A model generated the notes under the pieces. The model was not told the DNA's origin, did not search any database, and saw only the letters and a list, made by a program, of their open reading frames with translations. This document shows positions 44,310 through 55,055 of a DNA stretch of 64,000 bases, in pieces. Position 1 is the first letter of the stretch. Every line of letters starts with the position of its first letter. The stretch is from Nothophaeocryptopus gaeumannii (Eukaryota; Ascomycota; Dothideomycetes; Mycosphaerellales; Mycosphaerellaceae), in the NCBI GenBank assembly GCA_031771865.1, contig JASISA010000041.1:248001-312000 (forward strand), given 5' to 3'. A program made the position numbers and the translations under genes.

Positions 44310-45809
44310 ATGGTCTCTTCGTCTTGGAGGTCCTCGCCGAGGCTAATTGCAGCGACCGCATACGTGGCAACCTTTGTAGATGGCTCTCTGCATGGTTTTG
44401 TGGGTGCAAAAGTTGAGCTCTTCAAATTCCTGTGCTTACAATGTCTCCAGGTCGTACCAATTCTGCCGTACACTTTGGTTGATCGGTATGATGTCGCTGA
44501 GCAAGATGGTAGGTAATGACCACACTTGCCCACTTGCAGTACTCGCGCTCACCATCCAATAGTCGAATTCTGGCTTGCCAGTATGCTGGCCATCTTCGGA
44601 GTTGTCAACGCTGTATGCTCGCCTCTTGCAGGATGGCTGTGTACCCGCTCGAGGTCTACCAAAGGTCCATATTTCGTTGCTCAAGCTCTCGCTTTTGCTG
44701 GAACGCTGGTAATGTGCTTTAGCCGCACCGTCTGGATGTTACTTCTTGGGCGCGCTCTGCAGGGTGCAAGCGCTAGTATCATCTATATCAGTACGATTGG
44801 TATGATTATCGAGCTTCTCGACAAGTCCACGCGAGGGGCTTGGATCGGCATCGCCTTTAGTGGTCTTAGTATGAGTCTTGTGGTGTCACCATCTGCCGGT
44901 GGGGTATTATATGATGGAGGAGGATATTTTGCTATCTTCTACGTCATTTTTGGCATGATTGGACTTGCAACGATCCTACGCCTTCTGGTTGCGGACAGTC
45001 GTCAACATCACATCGATGATGCAGAATACGTGCGGATCTCCCAATCACAGCGAGCGTTCGGCGGTTCCCAAAAAAGTCGACCGACAGTGTGGGATCAAGC
45101 CTCGACTACACCACATCGATGTGGTGGCAGATTCCCAGTCATGGCTCTCGTTCTTGGCTCTGAGCGGCTTCGTGCGGCTCTCTTCGGTGGCTTCATACAT
45201 ACTGCCATCATTACTAGTTTTGATTCTATACTCCCTATCATGGTGAAGAGAACTTTTCACTGGAGCACTTCGTCTGCCGGGACGACATTCTTAGCACTTG
45301 CAGCGCCTTCGTTGCTGGGCGGTGTGGCTGGCGCGATTTCTGATCGAATAGGTCCACGGCGAACAGCACTCTGTGGATTTGCGCTTACAATATGTGGTCT
45401 GCTACCGCTGGCGATGATCGAGAGCAATCGGAGCTTCGAAAAGCTTCTGCTTTATAGCCTTCTGGCTCTGGTCGGGCTTGGACTCACACTGGTACTCTCT
45501 CCATTGGCAGCTGATGTCGCGTCCGAATCGGACCAGCTCGCTGCACAACACCCAGAGGTGTTCAAACGTGGGGCGTTCAGCCAAACATTTGCTGCTTTCA
45601 ACATAGGCATTGGCGTAGCCGCTGCGCTCGGCCCGATTTTGGCAGGAGTACTATACAGAGAGCTCGACTGGGGCTTCACAATGTTGGTTCTCGCGGTACT
45701 TTGCGGCTGTGCGGGGATGTTCATATCACAATTCACAGGTGGTATTGGGGACACAATCGTTCACTTAAATGGGGCGGAACTAGACTTGATTCGTGACAGA
45801 TCGAATTAA
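44310..45809 (+). CDS. MFS drug:H+ antiporter-type transporter (DHA1-like)
   Basis: Likely exporter of the cluster product. Exons 44310-44399, 44451-44485, 44540-45809 (about 464 residues). Splicing gives FVDGSLHGFVVPILPYTLVDR followed by TRAHHPIVEFWLASMLAIF, the expected first two helices. Intron 1 (GTGGGT...CCAG) is 51 bases and stop-free, so its retention would be silent in frame; intron 2 is GTATGA...TTGCAG. Other landmarks: GRALQGASASIIYISTIGM (motif-C-like region), GAISDRIGPRRTALCGFAL (the inter-half loop), and a final ALGPILAGVLYRELDWGF. The stop at 45,809 is only 10 bases from the SDR stop on the opposite strand. Confidence 0.88.
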
Positions 45810-45819
45810 CATCAGGATC

Positions 45820-46896
45820 TCAAGCATGGAGAGTTCCGTATTTTACCAGATATCCTCCATCCAAAGTGATGATCTCTCCATGGATGTATTGATTAGAAGC
45901 AGCAAACAATACTGCTCCCGCAAAATCAGCATCGTTTCCAGGACGCCCTGCAAAGATTTCACTACATGCACCCGCCGGTAAGGTCGATTTGCCGCGCTCG
46001 TCGCTGAAGCCAGCTGTAATCTCACTTGGGAAGAGTCCCGGCGCTATCGAATTGACTCTGATATTGAGCTGGCAATTCGCAATCTCGACAGCCAGCATCT
46101 TCGTCAAATGTATGGTCGCAGCTTTGGCAGAGTTCGTCGCGAATCGACCCAAGGACTCTTTGATCAGTCCATTGATGGATGATATATTGATTATCGTGCT
46201 GGCTATGCCTGGTCGTGAGTTGCTTGCTCGCTGCAAAAGCGGTAGAAACGCCGTGGCAACGAAGTAATATGCAGCCACGTTCGTGGCATACACATCGGTC
46301 CAGTTCTGAAAGGTAGCATTTGCGGCATCGAATAGGCTCGACTTGACCTCGTCTGCGTCAACACCCTCGGCCTTTTGTCGATTACTATATATTCCAGCAT
46401 TGTTGATAAGAATGTCCACAGATTGCTCTCTCTTCGTAATTTCATTCACTAGTCGGCTGCGGGATCATCAGTTGTAAGCAAATATCCGAATCACGGATGC
46501 AAGATAAAGGCTGACCGAATTTCATCTTTCCGTGACACATCACCGACGAGTGGAATGATGGATCCTTTGATACCATGCCCATGCGCAGCAGCGGCTCGTT
46601 GGAGCTTGGCCTCTGTTCGGCCAACGATGTATACAGTACATCCGTTGACAGCGCTACGGTTCATTCTATCAGTGGCGGCCCGTGAACGAATTTGGCATTC
46701 ATAAGGCATCTTACAGTGCCTGTGTGGCCATGAGGCCGAGCCCAGACCCGCCGCCCGTAACGACTGCAACCTACAGTGCCAATATGAGTTAGCAGAAGGA
46801 TTTAGTCCACTCATTCGAGTTACGGTAGGCAGGCCACACCCTTCCATTGACGCTGAAGATGTTCTCCAGAACGAAATCGGCATTGTTAGTCGGCAT
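45820..46896 (-). CDS. Short-chain dehydrogenase/reductase lacking the catalytic tyrosine
   Basis: Classical SDR fold, four exons: 46896-46840, 46770-46715, 46653-46516, 46456-45820 (about 295 residues). Splicing gives MPTNNADFVLENIFSVNGR, then VAVVTGGGSGLGLMATQAL (cofactor glycine motif intact), VNGCTVYIVGRTEAKLQRA, LINNAGIYSNRQKAEGVDA, and IINISSINGLIKESLGRFA. The active-site segment reads FATNSAKAATIHL: the Lys is present but the Tyr four residues before it is Thr (codon ACG), where classical SDRs have YxxxK. It may be catalytically altered or non-catalytic, or may carry a recent mutation. The C-terminus has IYAGRPG-like text (IFAGRPGNDADFAGAV). It resembles the second SDR at 62.7 kb in layout. 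It is divergent from the NmrA-like gene. Confidence 0.88.
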
Positions 46897-47564
46897 GGTC
46901 GATGGTTGCAGGGAGTTTGTACGCCGGTCTCTTTCCATACGATGTTTGTTGTCACGGTTTTCGCTATCAGATCTGAGACTCTGGGTCCATCGACTCCTAT
47001 ACAACCCTAGCATAATCTTTATTCGACTTCCTACTGCTGCAAATAGTGATGGCTTTATTCCCAGTGCGAGGACAGAGAATCGGTGAGCATTCATGTCACG
47101 GTCGGTACTTCGTTACCCATCATTCTTATCTGTCCCAAACTCTGAGAGCACCCAGGAAGCATCCAGCATGCCGCCTACGATCGACCCGGCGGAAGAGCCT
47201 ATTCGGCAGATACAAAGTTACTTCGACGGACTACTCCGTGGGATGCCCCATACCGGATAAGTAGGATACGACACAAAGCTACTACACGAGCGTCAGCTTT
47301 GTGCAACAAGGTATTGACCTCTTGCCTATCTTGGAAGCTGTAGCTTTAGGCTTATGTAGTAGACCGTGTTTAGAATGTGCCTCCCAAACACCCAGGTCAA
47401 TGGCCCTTGGTCTGTCAGATAGATACGAGAGTATCTCAATGCTCTTGAATCATGGTTCATGAAGTGATTACGGTAAATTTTATTCAGTCTGAATCAAGTA
47501 ACATTTCAGCTCACCATTGGTTCAATGGACGTGATATTTTGCTTTGGAATATCGTAAACCAGAC
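46897..47564. promoter_or_regulatory. Divergent promoter region, SDR / NmrA-like gene
   Basis: 668 bases between opposite start codons. Only short chance frames. Nothing specific recognised. Confidence 0.35.
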
Positions 47565-48688
47565 ATGATGGTAGACGCTCGGGAGACAATTGCTCTGTGT
47601 TCAGTGGGTGCGCTTGGAAAGTACATGTGCGACGAATTGATCTCAGATGGTCAGTATCAATTTGTCGTCATCTCACGACAGGTGAATCCCCAAGTCCAGA
47701 CATTGTTACTGCATTGAATCCTTCTGACCATTTAGTCGGACAGTCCAAGAAAACTGCATTCTTGGCTGAGCGAAATATCGACCTCCGTACGAGTGACTAC
47801 AGTGTACACTCCGTTGTTCAAATATTGAACGACATCAACGCTATCGCTCTCATCTCATTCAACAACAGCCCGGGTCAGACTTTCGTCGAAGTCCACTGCG
47901 CGTTCTTGGAAGCTTGTCGACAGTCAAAGACGTGCAAACGATTCATTCCCTCCGAGTTTGCGGGCAATATCGACGAGTATCCACTACATCCAAGCATATT
48001 TCAGACTACGAGGGTACCGTTTCGAACGATACTTTTTCAAGAAAAGAGCGTGGAATGGACCATCTTGAATAATTGCTGGTTGATGGAATACTTCCTGACT
48101 CAGGATAAGACCTATATGCCTCCAATACCGGACGAATTTCCAATCGATCCAAATGGATGGAAAGTCTGCATCAGAGGCAGTGGACAACAGGTGCAGTCTT
48201 TTACTAGCGCTAAAGATGTGGCCAAGTCTCTCATCGCACTGCTGCGTGCACCAGAATGGGTCAGTATAATACGTTACTATGCTGCTGTGATGGTCGCCGA
48301 TTGATCCTTGTGACAGGAGCCCACGACCTTCATCTGCGGGCAGTGGGCTAATTTCAATGAAATGGTCGTCTTAATGGAAGAATTTCACGGTATGTGATCT
48401 AGTGGTATCTGACCGAGCTCGACTAAAGACGAGGCAGGGAAACATTTACCCAAGTCGTATCGATCGATAGAAGACATTCGTCGAGATCAACTACTTCCGT
48501 CAACGCCGGATAATGAGGAGAAGCTTATTCTGGCGAGTGTAGAGGAGATGATGATCACCGGGTCAGGAGCTTGTCCTGAAGAGAAGACTCTTCGTCAGAG
48601 GCAGAAATTCTTTGGTGATATCAAGTTCACGAAGGTGAAAGAGCTTTTGATACGACATTATGACACTCGACATGGGCCACATCTGTAG
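47565..48688 (+). CDS. NmrA-like / isoflavone-reductase-like NAD(P)-binding protein
   Basis: Atypical SDR of the NmrA/PCBER group; in secondary-metabolite clusters such proteins reduce C=C or C=O bonds or form heterocycles. Exons 47565-47681, 47744-48259, 48317-48389, 48438-48688 (about 318 residues). It starts with a Rossmann segment IALCSVGALGKYMCDELIS, then FVVISRQ spliced to SKKTAFLAERNIDLRTSDY, KRFIPSEFAGNIDEYPLHP (the conserved FxPSEFG-like motif), FQEKSVEWTILNNCWLMEY, VQSFTSAKDVAKSLIALL, and the C-terminal helices. All three introns are canonical, and the frame closes only when spliced. It ends 210 bases from the 3' end of the NRPS-like gene. Confidence 0.87.
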
Positions 48689-48898
48689 GGCTACTTGGTT
48701 TAGATCTCAAATGCGCAGATCATAAATGAGAGAGTGGGGTGATGAACTGGCAATACATTCACTACGTTATTCCAATCGCAAGCACAAAGTCCTACCATAG
48801 ATCCTGCCAATCATCGGAGGCGGTACACATTGTAGCAGTGTTCGTTGCATATCCTGCGAGACGAATTGGGCAGGATGCAAAGAACACACCAAACGACA

Positions 48899-51800
48899 TC
48901 AGAGCCTCGAAGTCCGTGGATTTGCTGGGCCAAAGATTCGTGCTCTGTTTCGAAGGAATCGTAGGTTGCTCCGTATCGCTTCAGCGACTTGCGTCGTCGT
49001 CGCAAGCATCTCTGCTGTTGGAGTGGTTTTGATCGAAGCAATCTCACCGTCCCCTGCAGTAAGGATGTCTTGTAAAGCCCAAAGACATTGTTCTGGTCCA
49101 ACGCGGTCCACATGAGATATGAGCAGCTCCCACCATTCTTCGGAGCTCATGGGACGAAGCTCATGGCCAAATTCTTCGGTGACAACACGCCAGAAGTCTC
49201 GCATGACAATTCCGTCCCAAACTTTGACAGTCACATCGTCATCGTTAGATTGCTGCCAGCATAGGTCGCAGATGACTTTTGTCACTCTCGCCACGTCAGC
49301 GACGTAAAGCCAATTGTTCGACACGCTGCCGTTATAGGCACGAAGCTCGAGCACGCTTTTGGTCAGCCTCCAGATGTAGTCGTCAGGGCTCGTTATTCCC
49401 CTCATCACATCCCCAATAATGTAGCTAGGCTTCACTGCCTTTATCGTATGCCTCTGTCCTTCAAAGCCTTGTGCTGTCCGTCTCGTCAAAAGCTCAGACA
49501 TGAGCTTAGTTTGGGAATATCCTGTAGAACGATGACTGACCATGGATAGCACGGTCTCCTCGGGATCAGAAGTACTCGTGGTAAGGTCTTGGCCTCCAGA
49601 CACATAGATAAAGCGACACGGCAGAGCACGAGCTGCGATCAAACGTAAAAGCCGAACAGTCGACATTACGTTCACATCCCTCAGCGCATGGTATGCCATA
49701 TTCCAACGTACGGAGGCTCCGCAGTGAATTATAACATCGCAAGGGCTCTGGTGACTTGCCAGCTTGTCCCAATTCGAAGTGTGTAGTCCCAGATTGACTC
49801 GACTAATATCGCCTGGCCAGATCTCCAGACGGCACTTGTGTTCATTACACCACAGTTCCATCTTCTCGGCGGTTGAAACAATACGCTCGAGACCTTCTTG
49901 CGGAGTCTTGCATCGTACAATGGCAAACACCGTCTCGATATCGGTATTGCGCAGCAGATGGCATAAGATTGTGATTCCGAGAAATCCTGTACATCCTGTA
50001 AGTAACACACTCTTGACCTTTGCACCAGTTCCTGAGCGAAAGTCAGTTGATGGAAGCCTAGCATCTAAGATGCTCTTGGAAAGCATCTCCAAATCTTTCA
50101 GGAAGCCCACTTTCCAAACTCGATTCCGCTCAAGCTCATCTAGTCGACGGTCTTTGGAAGCCTCGATGATCCGGGCTAGAGATTCAACCGTCATACCGGG
50201 CTCTGTCATTGCTTGAACCGAGAGCTTGACTGCGTACTCTCGTTCAATCCATTTTGCCAACGTGATGACCTTTATAGAGTCTATCCCAGCAGCCTCCAGA
50301 GCAAAGCTTTGAGCTTCCAAAGCAGCTCGAAAAATTTGATCATGAGGGGCAACGATGGCTGCCCCCTTCCTGGCAATGGCCAGAGCCAAAGTATCGTGCT
50401 CTGAAATCTGGTTCAATCCTTCGATCACTCTTAGATGGAAAGAAGTAGGCAAGTCGCCAATCCAATGGAGTACCTTTTGTCGATCGATCTTCTTAGATTC
50501 GGTCAAAGGAATTGAAGAAACTGGAAGCCATACGGAAGGTATCATGTGCGCAGGAAGTCGATTTTTCAAATGATTTGTTGAGTCAGCGAATGACAGGCCA
50601 CCCTGATCGTCTGATAGCAACGTCAGAGGCGGCCCACAAGAGGTCTTGGTGTTATTGCTTCTTGCAATAGGCTCAAAGACCGCTACGAGACGATCCACAT
50701 ATACGCCACTCAAGGGTAGCACGACCAAGGAAAGTCGGATGCCTGGAAGGGAAGAGATATGTTGTTCGATCTCTCCAAGCTCTACCCTCTGACCTCGAAC
50801 CTTGACCCTATCATCTACAATTAGCAAAGGGTTTGAGCAAAACCAGAATAATGTCAGCTTACAGTGTGTCTCCGCGTCCAACGAAATCAATCATTCCATC
50901 CTCTCGATATCGAACAAGATCCCCAGTCCGGTAGAATCGTCTTTTCATTACTGGTAGACCCCAACCAGAGTGGACAAAGAATGCTGCATCGGTCTTTTGT
51001 GGGTCCTTCAAATAGCCTCGAGCAAGCGTCGGGCCTTCAACAACCAATTCCCCAACTGCCCCAATTGGTGCAAGCAGTCTTGGGTCTCTTGTATTCACAA
51101 TCCAGCATACCGCACTCGGCAGAGAGCGTCCGATCGTCTGCGGCTCGCATATTGTTTGACGATACCGATTCGCAAGGCATCCGCCTACTTCGGCAGGACC
51201 ATAGCAGTTGATTACTCGTTCGATTTTGTCAATGAAATGCTGATAGTGCTCCAGCTTAACAGCTTCACCAGCCAGAACAAGCGTTTTCAGACTTGGGACA
51301 TTCTGTGGAACAGGTATGCTGGCCATTGCAAATGTGGGCGTCAGGTCTATCCAATTCGCGCGATACTTGTTGATTGCTCCGGCAAGGTCGTTCAACAGCT
51401 CATCTTCTGAAGGTATGCAGATGCACCCTCCTTGTGACAAGGTAGTGAAGACATCGACGGTATTGACGTCGAAGGTATGTGCGGCGAAACTTAGAACCCT
51501 GGACTCTTGATCCAAGAACAGGGTGGTAGCATATGCTTGATTAATCGTGCATACAGATTTATGCTCTTGAATCACGCCTTTCGGCTCGCCGGTACTTCCA
51601 GAAGTGAAAAGCACGAATGCACTGTTGCTTGGTAAGACTGAAACCTTGGGGTTTTTATCCTGACTTTGGAGCTCGTCGAGCATCTTAGGATGGAGAATGA
51701 TATGTTTGATAGCGAGCTTGTCCAAAGCTGGTGCAGTGTAGGGAGAAGCGATGATCCATTGTGCGTCAATTTTCGCCATGATGGACTCCAGTCTGTGTCG

Positions 51801-52232
51801 AGGGTGAGAGGGGTCTAGGGGAACGAAAGCTCCGCCAGCTTTTAGGATTGCGAGCGTCGTAATAACAGCATATTTGGACTTCTCGAATGCATACGGTACG
51901 AAGACTTCTGGGCCCACACCAAGCCCTGATAGATAGTGAGCGAGCTTGGTGGACAGCACGTTCAACTCGTCGTATGTGAGGTGGCCATCCCACGAGCTCA
52001 CGGCCGGTGCATGAGGACGTGAGTATGCCTGAGCTTCGAAGGTAGTGTGGATGCATGTGCAGCAAGTCGACGGTCTAGCGGCGTTCCAATTGAAGATCTG
52101 TCTCAGGTCGCTGGAAGTGGGTTGATGAAGAGCCTCTGCTGGTTGATCCTCGCTCGAATGGTCGTTCTCTATCGACTCATCGACCCCAAGCGGTTGGAGT
52201 GTGCGAATGTTGATAGAGTCTTGCTTGTTCAT
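48899..52232 (-). CDS. NRPS-like enzyme, adenylation-thiolation-reductase (A-T-R)
   Basis: Single-module carboxylic-acid-reductase-like synthetase, about 1,092 residues. It activates an acid as an adenylate, loads it on a phosphopantetheine arm and releases it reductively. Exons 52232-50863 and 50807-48899; the intron (GTAAGC...GATAG) joins GRGDTL to VKVRGQRVELGEIEQ. The A domain spans about residues 60-560: FTSGSTGEPKGV, AGEAVK, INCYGPAEV, RFYRTGDLVRYREDG and A10 ESKKIDRQK. The T-domain serine is in AAGIDSIKV near residue 634. The R domain starts near 725 (VLLTGCTGFLGITILCHLL), with YSQTK (Tyr/Lys pair) near 884 and NWLYVADVARV. There is no condensation domain. By manual alignment to the PheA pocket, residues are D,V,V,D,V,A,C,G,C plus Lys; Asp at the first position suggests an alpha-amino acid substrate (inference). 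Divergent from the P450. Confidence 0.93.
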
Positions 52233-52649
52233 CTTGATAAAAGGCCACTTCTCGTGTTGGGGTCCGCTGTGAAGTCAAGAAGGCAACGAAGCTTAGGTGT
52301 TGAACTTTGACTCCACTTCAATCAAATTCTTGAGCTCGAAGAAAGGATCTGGGGCAGCCGCACTGGAAGGAAACCACAACAACATCCAGAACGTCCGCAC
52401 GGCACGTCGGCTTCTTCAGAGAGAAGTACTGCCTGCAAGCTAACGAAGTTTGGAAGGTTTCCCCGATCGTATATGCCGACCGGCCGATGGAATGTCTCTT
52501 TTCACACATCGTAGCATCGTTTCTACCTGACCCCTATCGTAGAGAACTGATCAACCCATTTGCTTCGATTTACGAGATAATGGGTCGTCTGGGACTTGAA
52601 GTCAATATTCCATTGCTGGATTCGACACTGATAGAGTGGAATCTATAAC
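52233..52649. promoter_or_regulatory. Divergent promoter region, NRPS-like / P450
   Basis: A 417-base gap between the core enzyme and the P450, expected to hold shared control sites. CCGACCGGCCGATGG at 52,476-52,490 contains the palindrome CGACCGGCCGATG-like core with inverted CGG/CCG half-sites, of the kind bound by Zn2Cys6 regulators. This is a suggestion only, because such words are short. Confidence 0.35.
52487..52648 (+). CDS. Short upstream ORF ending one base before the P450 start
   Basis: A 53-codon ATG frame (MECLFSHIVASFLPDPYRR ... DSTLIEWNL) whose TAA (52646-52648) is separated by one base from the P450 ATG at 52650. The frame is open for about 100 more codons upstream without an ATG, and the composition is protein-like (FASIYEIMGRLGLEVNIPL). 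It could be a regulatory upstream ORF in the P450 leader, the 3' relic of a lost gene, or a small protein in its own right. No family recognised. Confidence 0.3.
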   Translation: MECLFSHIVASFLPDPYRRELINPFASIYEIMGRLGLEVNIPLLDSTLIEWNL

Positions 52650-54457
52650 ATGTGGGGAGTCTCTCGCTCTCCTGTGATCGTGACAGCGGCAATGCTCAAG
52701 ATGTTACCGGGCTTTCTCTCAGAGCAGCCCACGACATGGGGTCTGTTCTGTTTTGCATGCCCGATAGTATTATTCATATTCTTCCTTGTTCATCTTCAGA
52801 ATTCGCCATTACGGAGAGTACCAAATGCTCACTGGAGTTCAAGCTGGTCCCAGCTATGGATCCTGTGGATTCGCTACCGCGATGAGGAACTGGCCAGAGT
52901 TCGAGAATTGCATCATCAGTTAGGCCCCATCGTGCGACTGGGGCCAAAAGATCTTTCCATAAGCTGCTATCAGGACGGTGTGAGGACCATCTACAACGGC
53001 GGACTCGAGAAGCCGAGCTATTACGACTTCTTTGCGTACTACGACCGAAAAACTGCATTCTGCAGCCTAACGAAGCAAGATCATTCCTTGAGAAGGAGAA
53101 GAATGAATGCCGCATACACCAAGTCAACTTTATTCGCCTCCCGACCTCTGAGACAGCTCACGGAAGACATACTGCTTACGAGGCTCTTCCCTCTTATTCA
53201 GAGCGATGCCATAAACAACACTTCAACAGATATCCTTTCGCTCAGCTATGCTCTGAGCTTGGACCTTCTTACATGCTTCCAATTCGGGACCAAGTCTGGA
53301 TCAAACCTGCTGGCTGATCCGATAACAACAAGGGAGTGGCTCCAAAACTACGAGAACATGTATTGCAAGGCGGCGTTCTGGCCCCAAGAGTTGCCTACTC
53401 TGACCCGCTGGTTGCGGAAAATTGGCATCGATATGCTCCCAGCATCGTACTATACGTCGCGAAGATATTTGGAGAGTTGGCTTCTCGGCATGTGTGAGCA
53501 AGCGGAATATGTCTCTGGAGCAGCTAATCAAGGGCAAGGCATCCAAGCAAAGGACACTCCCGTTGTCTATGAAATGGTTAAGGCTGGTGTTGAGAGTGAC
53601 ATGCAAGATGCAAGCCAAGACGAAAAGCGGAAAGAGATCGCCAGCGAGCTTTTCGATCACACGTGTGAGTCCATAAGAACTGTTTCTGGCGATTGCTGAC
53701 CACATTGCAGCGGGTGGCCGAGAGGTTCTAGGTAAGTGAATTTGCCAGAGATTGGTCTATCTCCAGGAAGCTCACAAGCAGCAGGGCTTGTCTTGGCGTA
53801 TACCATCTACTACATCTCACAAAGTCCGACTCACCAGGCGCGTCTCCGATCAGAGTTGTCGAGTCTGCAACTGAAAGTCAATGTCAGACAAGACGACTTA
53901 TCTGCACCCTTGCATAACGGCCTTCCCATCCATACCTCGCGGCTCCCAGAACCAGGTTTACTGGATCAAGCTCCGTTATTGACAGCCATCATAGAAGAGT
54001 CTCTTCGTATGCGACCAACAAGCACCCCATTGCCTCGGATCACACCTCCTGATGGAACAGTGTCATTGACAGGTATTCACGACATACCACCAGGAACACG
54101 AGTCAACACTTTTCAGTGGCTCATTCATCGCGATCCAGACCAGCATGACAGTCCAGACGAATGGATACCAGAAAGATGGTTGAATCGCGATAATCGGTCC
54201 AATAAGCAGCCACGATTGTGGGCCTTTGGTGGAGGATCTCGGACGTGTGTTGGCGTGTCACTCTCTTATTATCGTATGTTGCCAGCCTTGATCCTGCCAC
54301 GGGAATGTTGAATGGCTAATTTCACACAGTCCTTCGAAACATTTTGGCGGTGCTTTACACGAATTTCGAATCCAGTGTCGTTTCTAAGAAACCAGACGTG
54401 CGAGAGCCAGGATCAGTAGACGACGAGATACGAGTTCAATTCAAGCTCATATGCTAG
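52650..54457 (+). CDS. Cytochrome P450 monooxygenase
   Basis: Membrane-anchored haem-thiolate oxygenase, probably at the ER. Exons 52650-53664, 53711-53731, 53767-54273, 54330-54457 (about 556 residues). N-terminal anchor GLFCFACPIVLFIFFLVHL; a proline-hinge-like PLRRVPNAHW; WRMNAAY-like C-helix text (RRRRMNAAYTKS); K-helix EESLR; PDEWIPERW; haem loop FGGGSRTCVG with the ligand Cys near residue 506; ending QFKLIC. The I-helix reads SGGREVLGSSQAAGLVLAY: the usual Thr of (A/G)Gx(D/E)T is Val. The micro-exon of 21 bases and the following 35-base intron are unusual; the alternative acceptor at 53,778 would make that intron 47 bases and remove four residues (GSSQ). Likely an oxidative tailoring step on the NRPS-like product. 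Confidence 0.9.
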
Positions 54458-55055
54458 GCTGCGTCGCATTGACAAACTGGGATTGGGCATCCATGAACAG
54501 TGGGGAAGTATCATGGACTATGGAGTTCACTGTCAAGGTAGACTTACAACTGGCTTTCGGTACTTGAATGCGAGGGCAATCGACGAGCGTAGAAAATGAC
54601 GTAGATATGGCAATGCATTTCCTTTTTCGAGCCTCCAGAGGTGCGATGAAACGTTGACGGGAATAGATTTCACCAAGCTGTCACATGATGCAATGATGCA
54701 CCAGGCCTAGGATCGACATTACATACAGTAGTATCTTGACATGCAGTTGAGTCTACATCTGGTTCGACAGATCCTTATCAAACTCTTCACATCGGGTGCG
54801 AGGCTCATGAACCATAATCGGTAATCATTTACATCACGCTCGACGGTATCACTCCATTCAGGCTTGTCTTCCCTCCCCTGGAGGAACAGCTCCAGGGAAA
54901 AATGCGATATCCAAAGTCACTAGCTGGTGGTGGTCGAATATCTTCAGGAGAGTGCACCAGAGGAAACACTGTCGATGAACTATTGATGGAATCGAGGATT
55001 TGAGGTTGGTAACGCTTAAGTCACGCTCAAGTCTCTTCGACATCCACTAGACAAG
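54458..55055. other. Intergenic, no gene seen
   Basis: P450 3' flank and promoter of the first hydroxylase gene. Only chance frames. Confidence 0.4.

Noticed and set aside
44513..44539. 27-base intron in the MFS gene
   Set aside because: Too short for a spliceosomal intron; the GTATGA donor at 44,486 gives a 54-base intron and a better family match.
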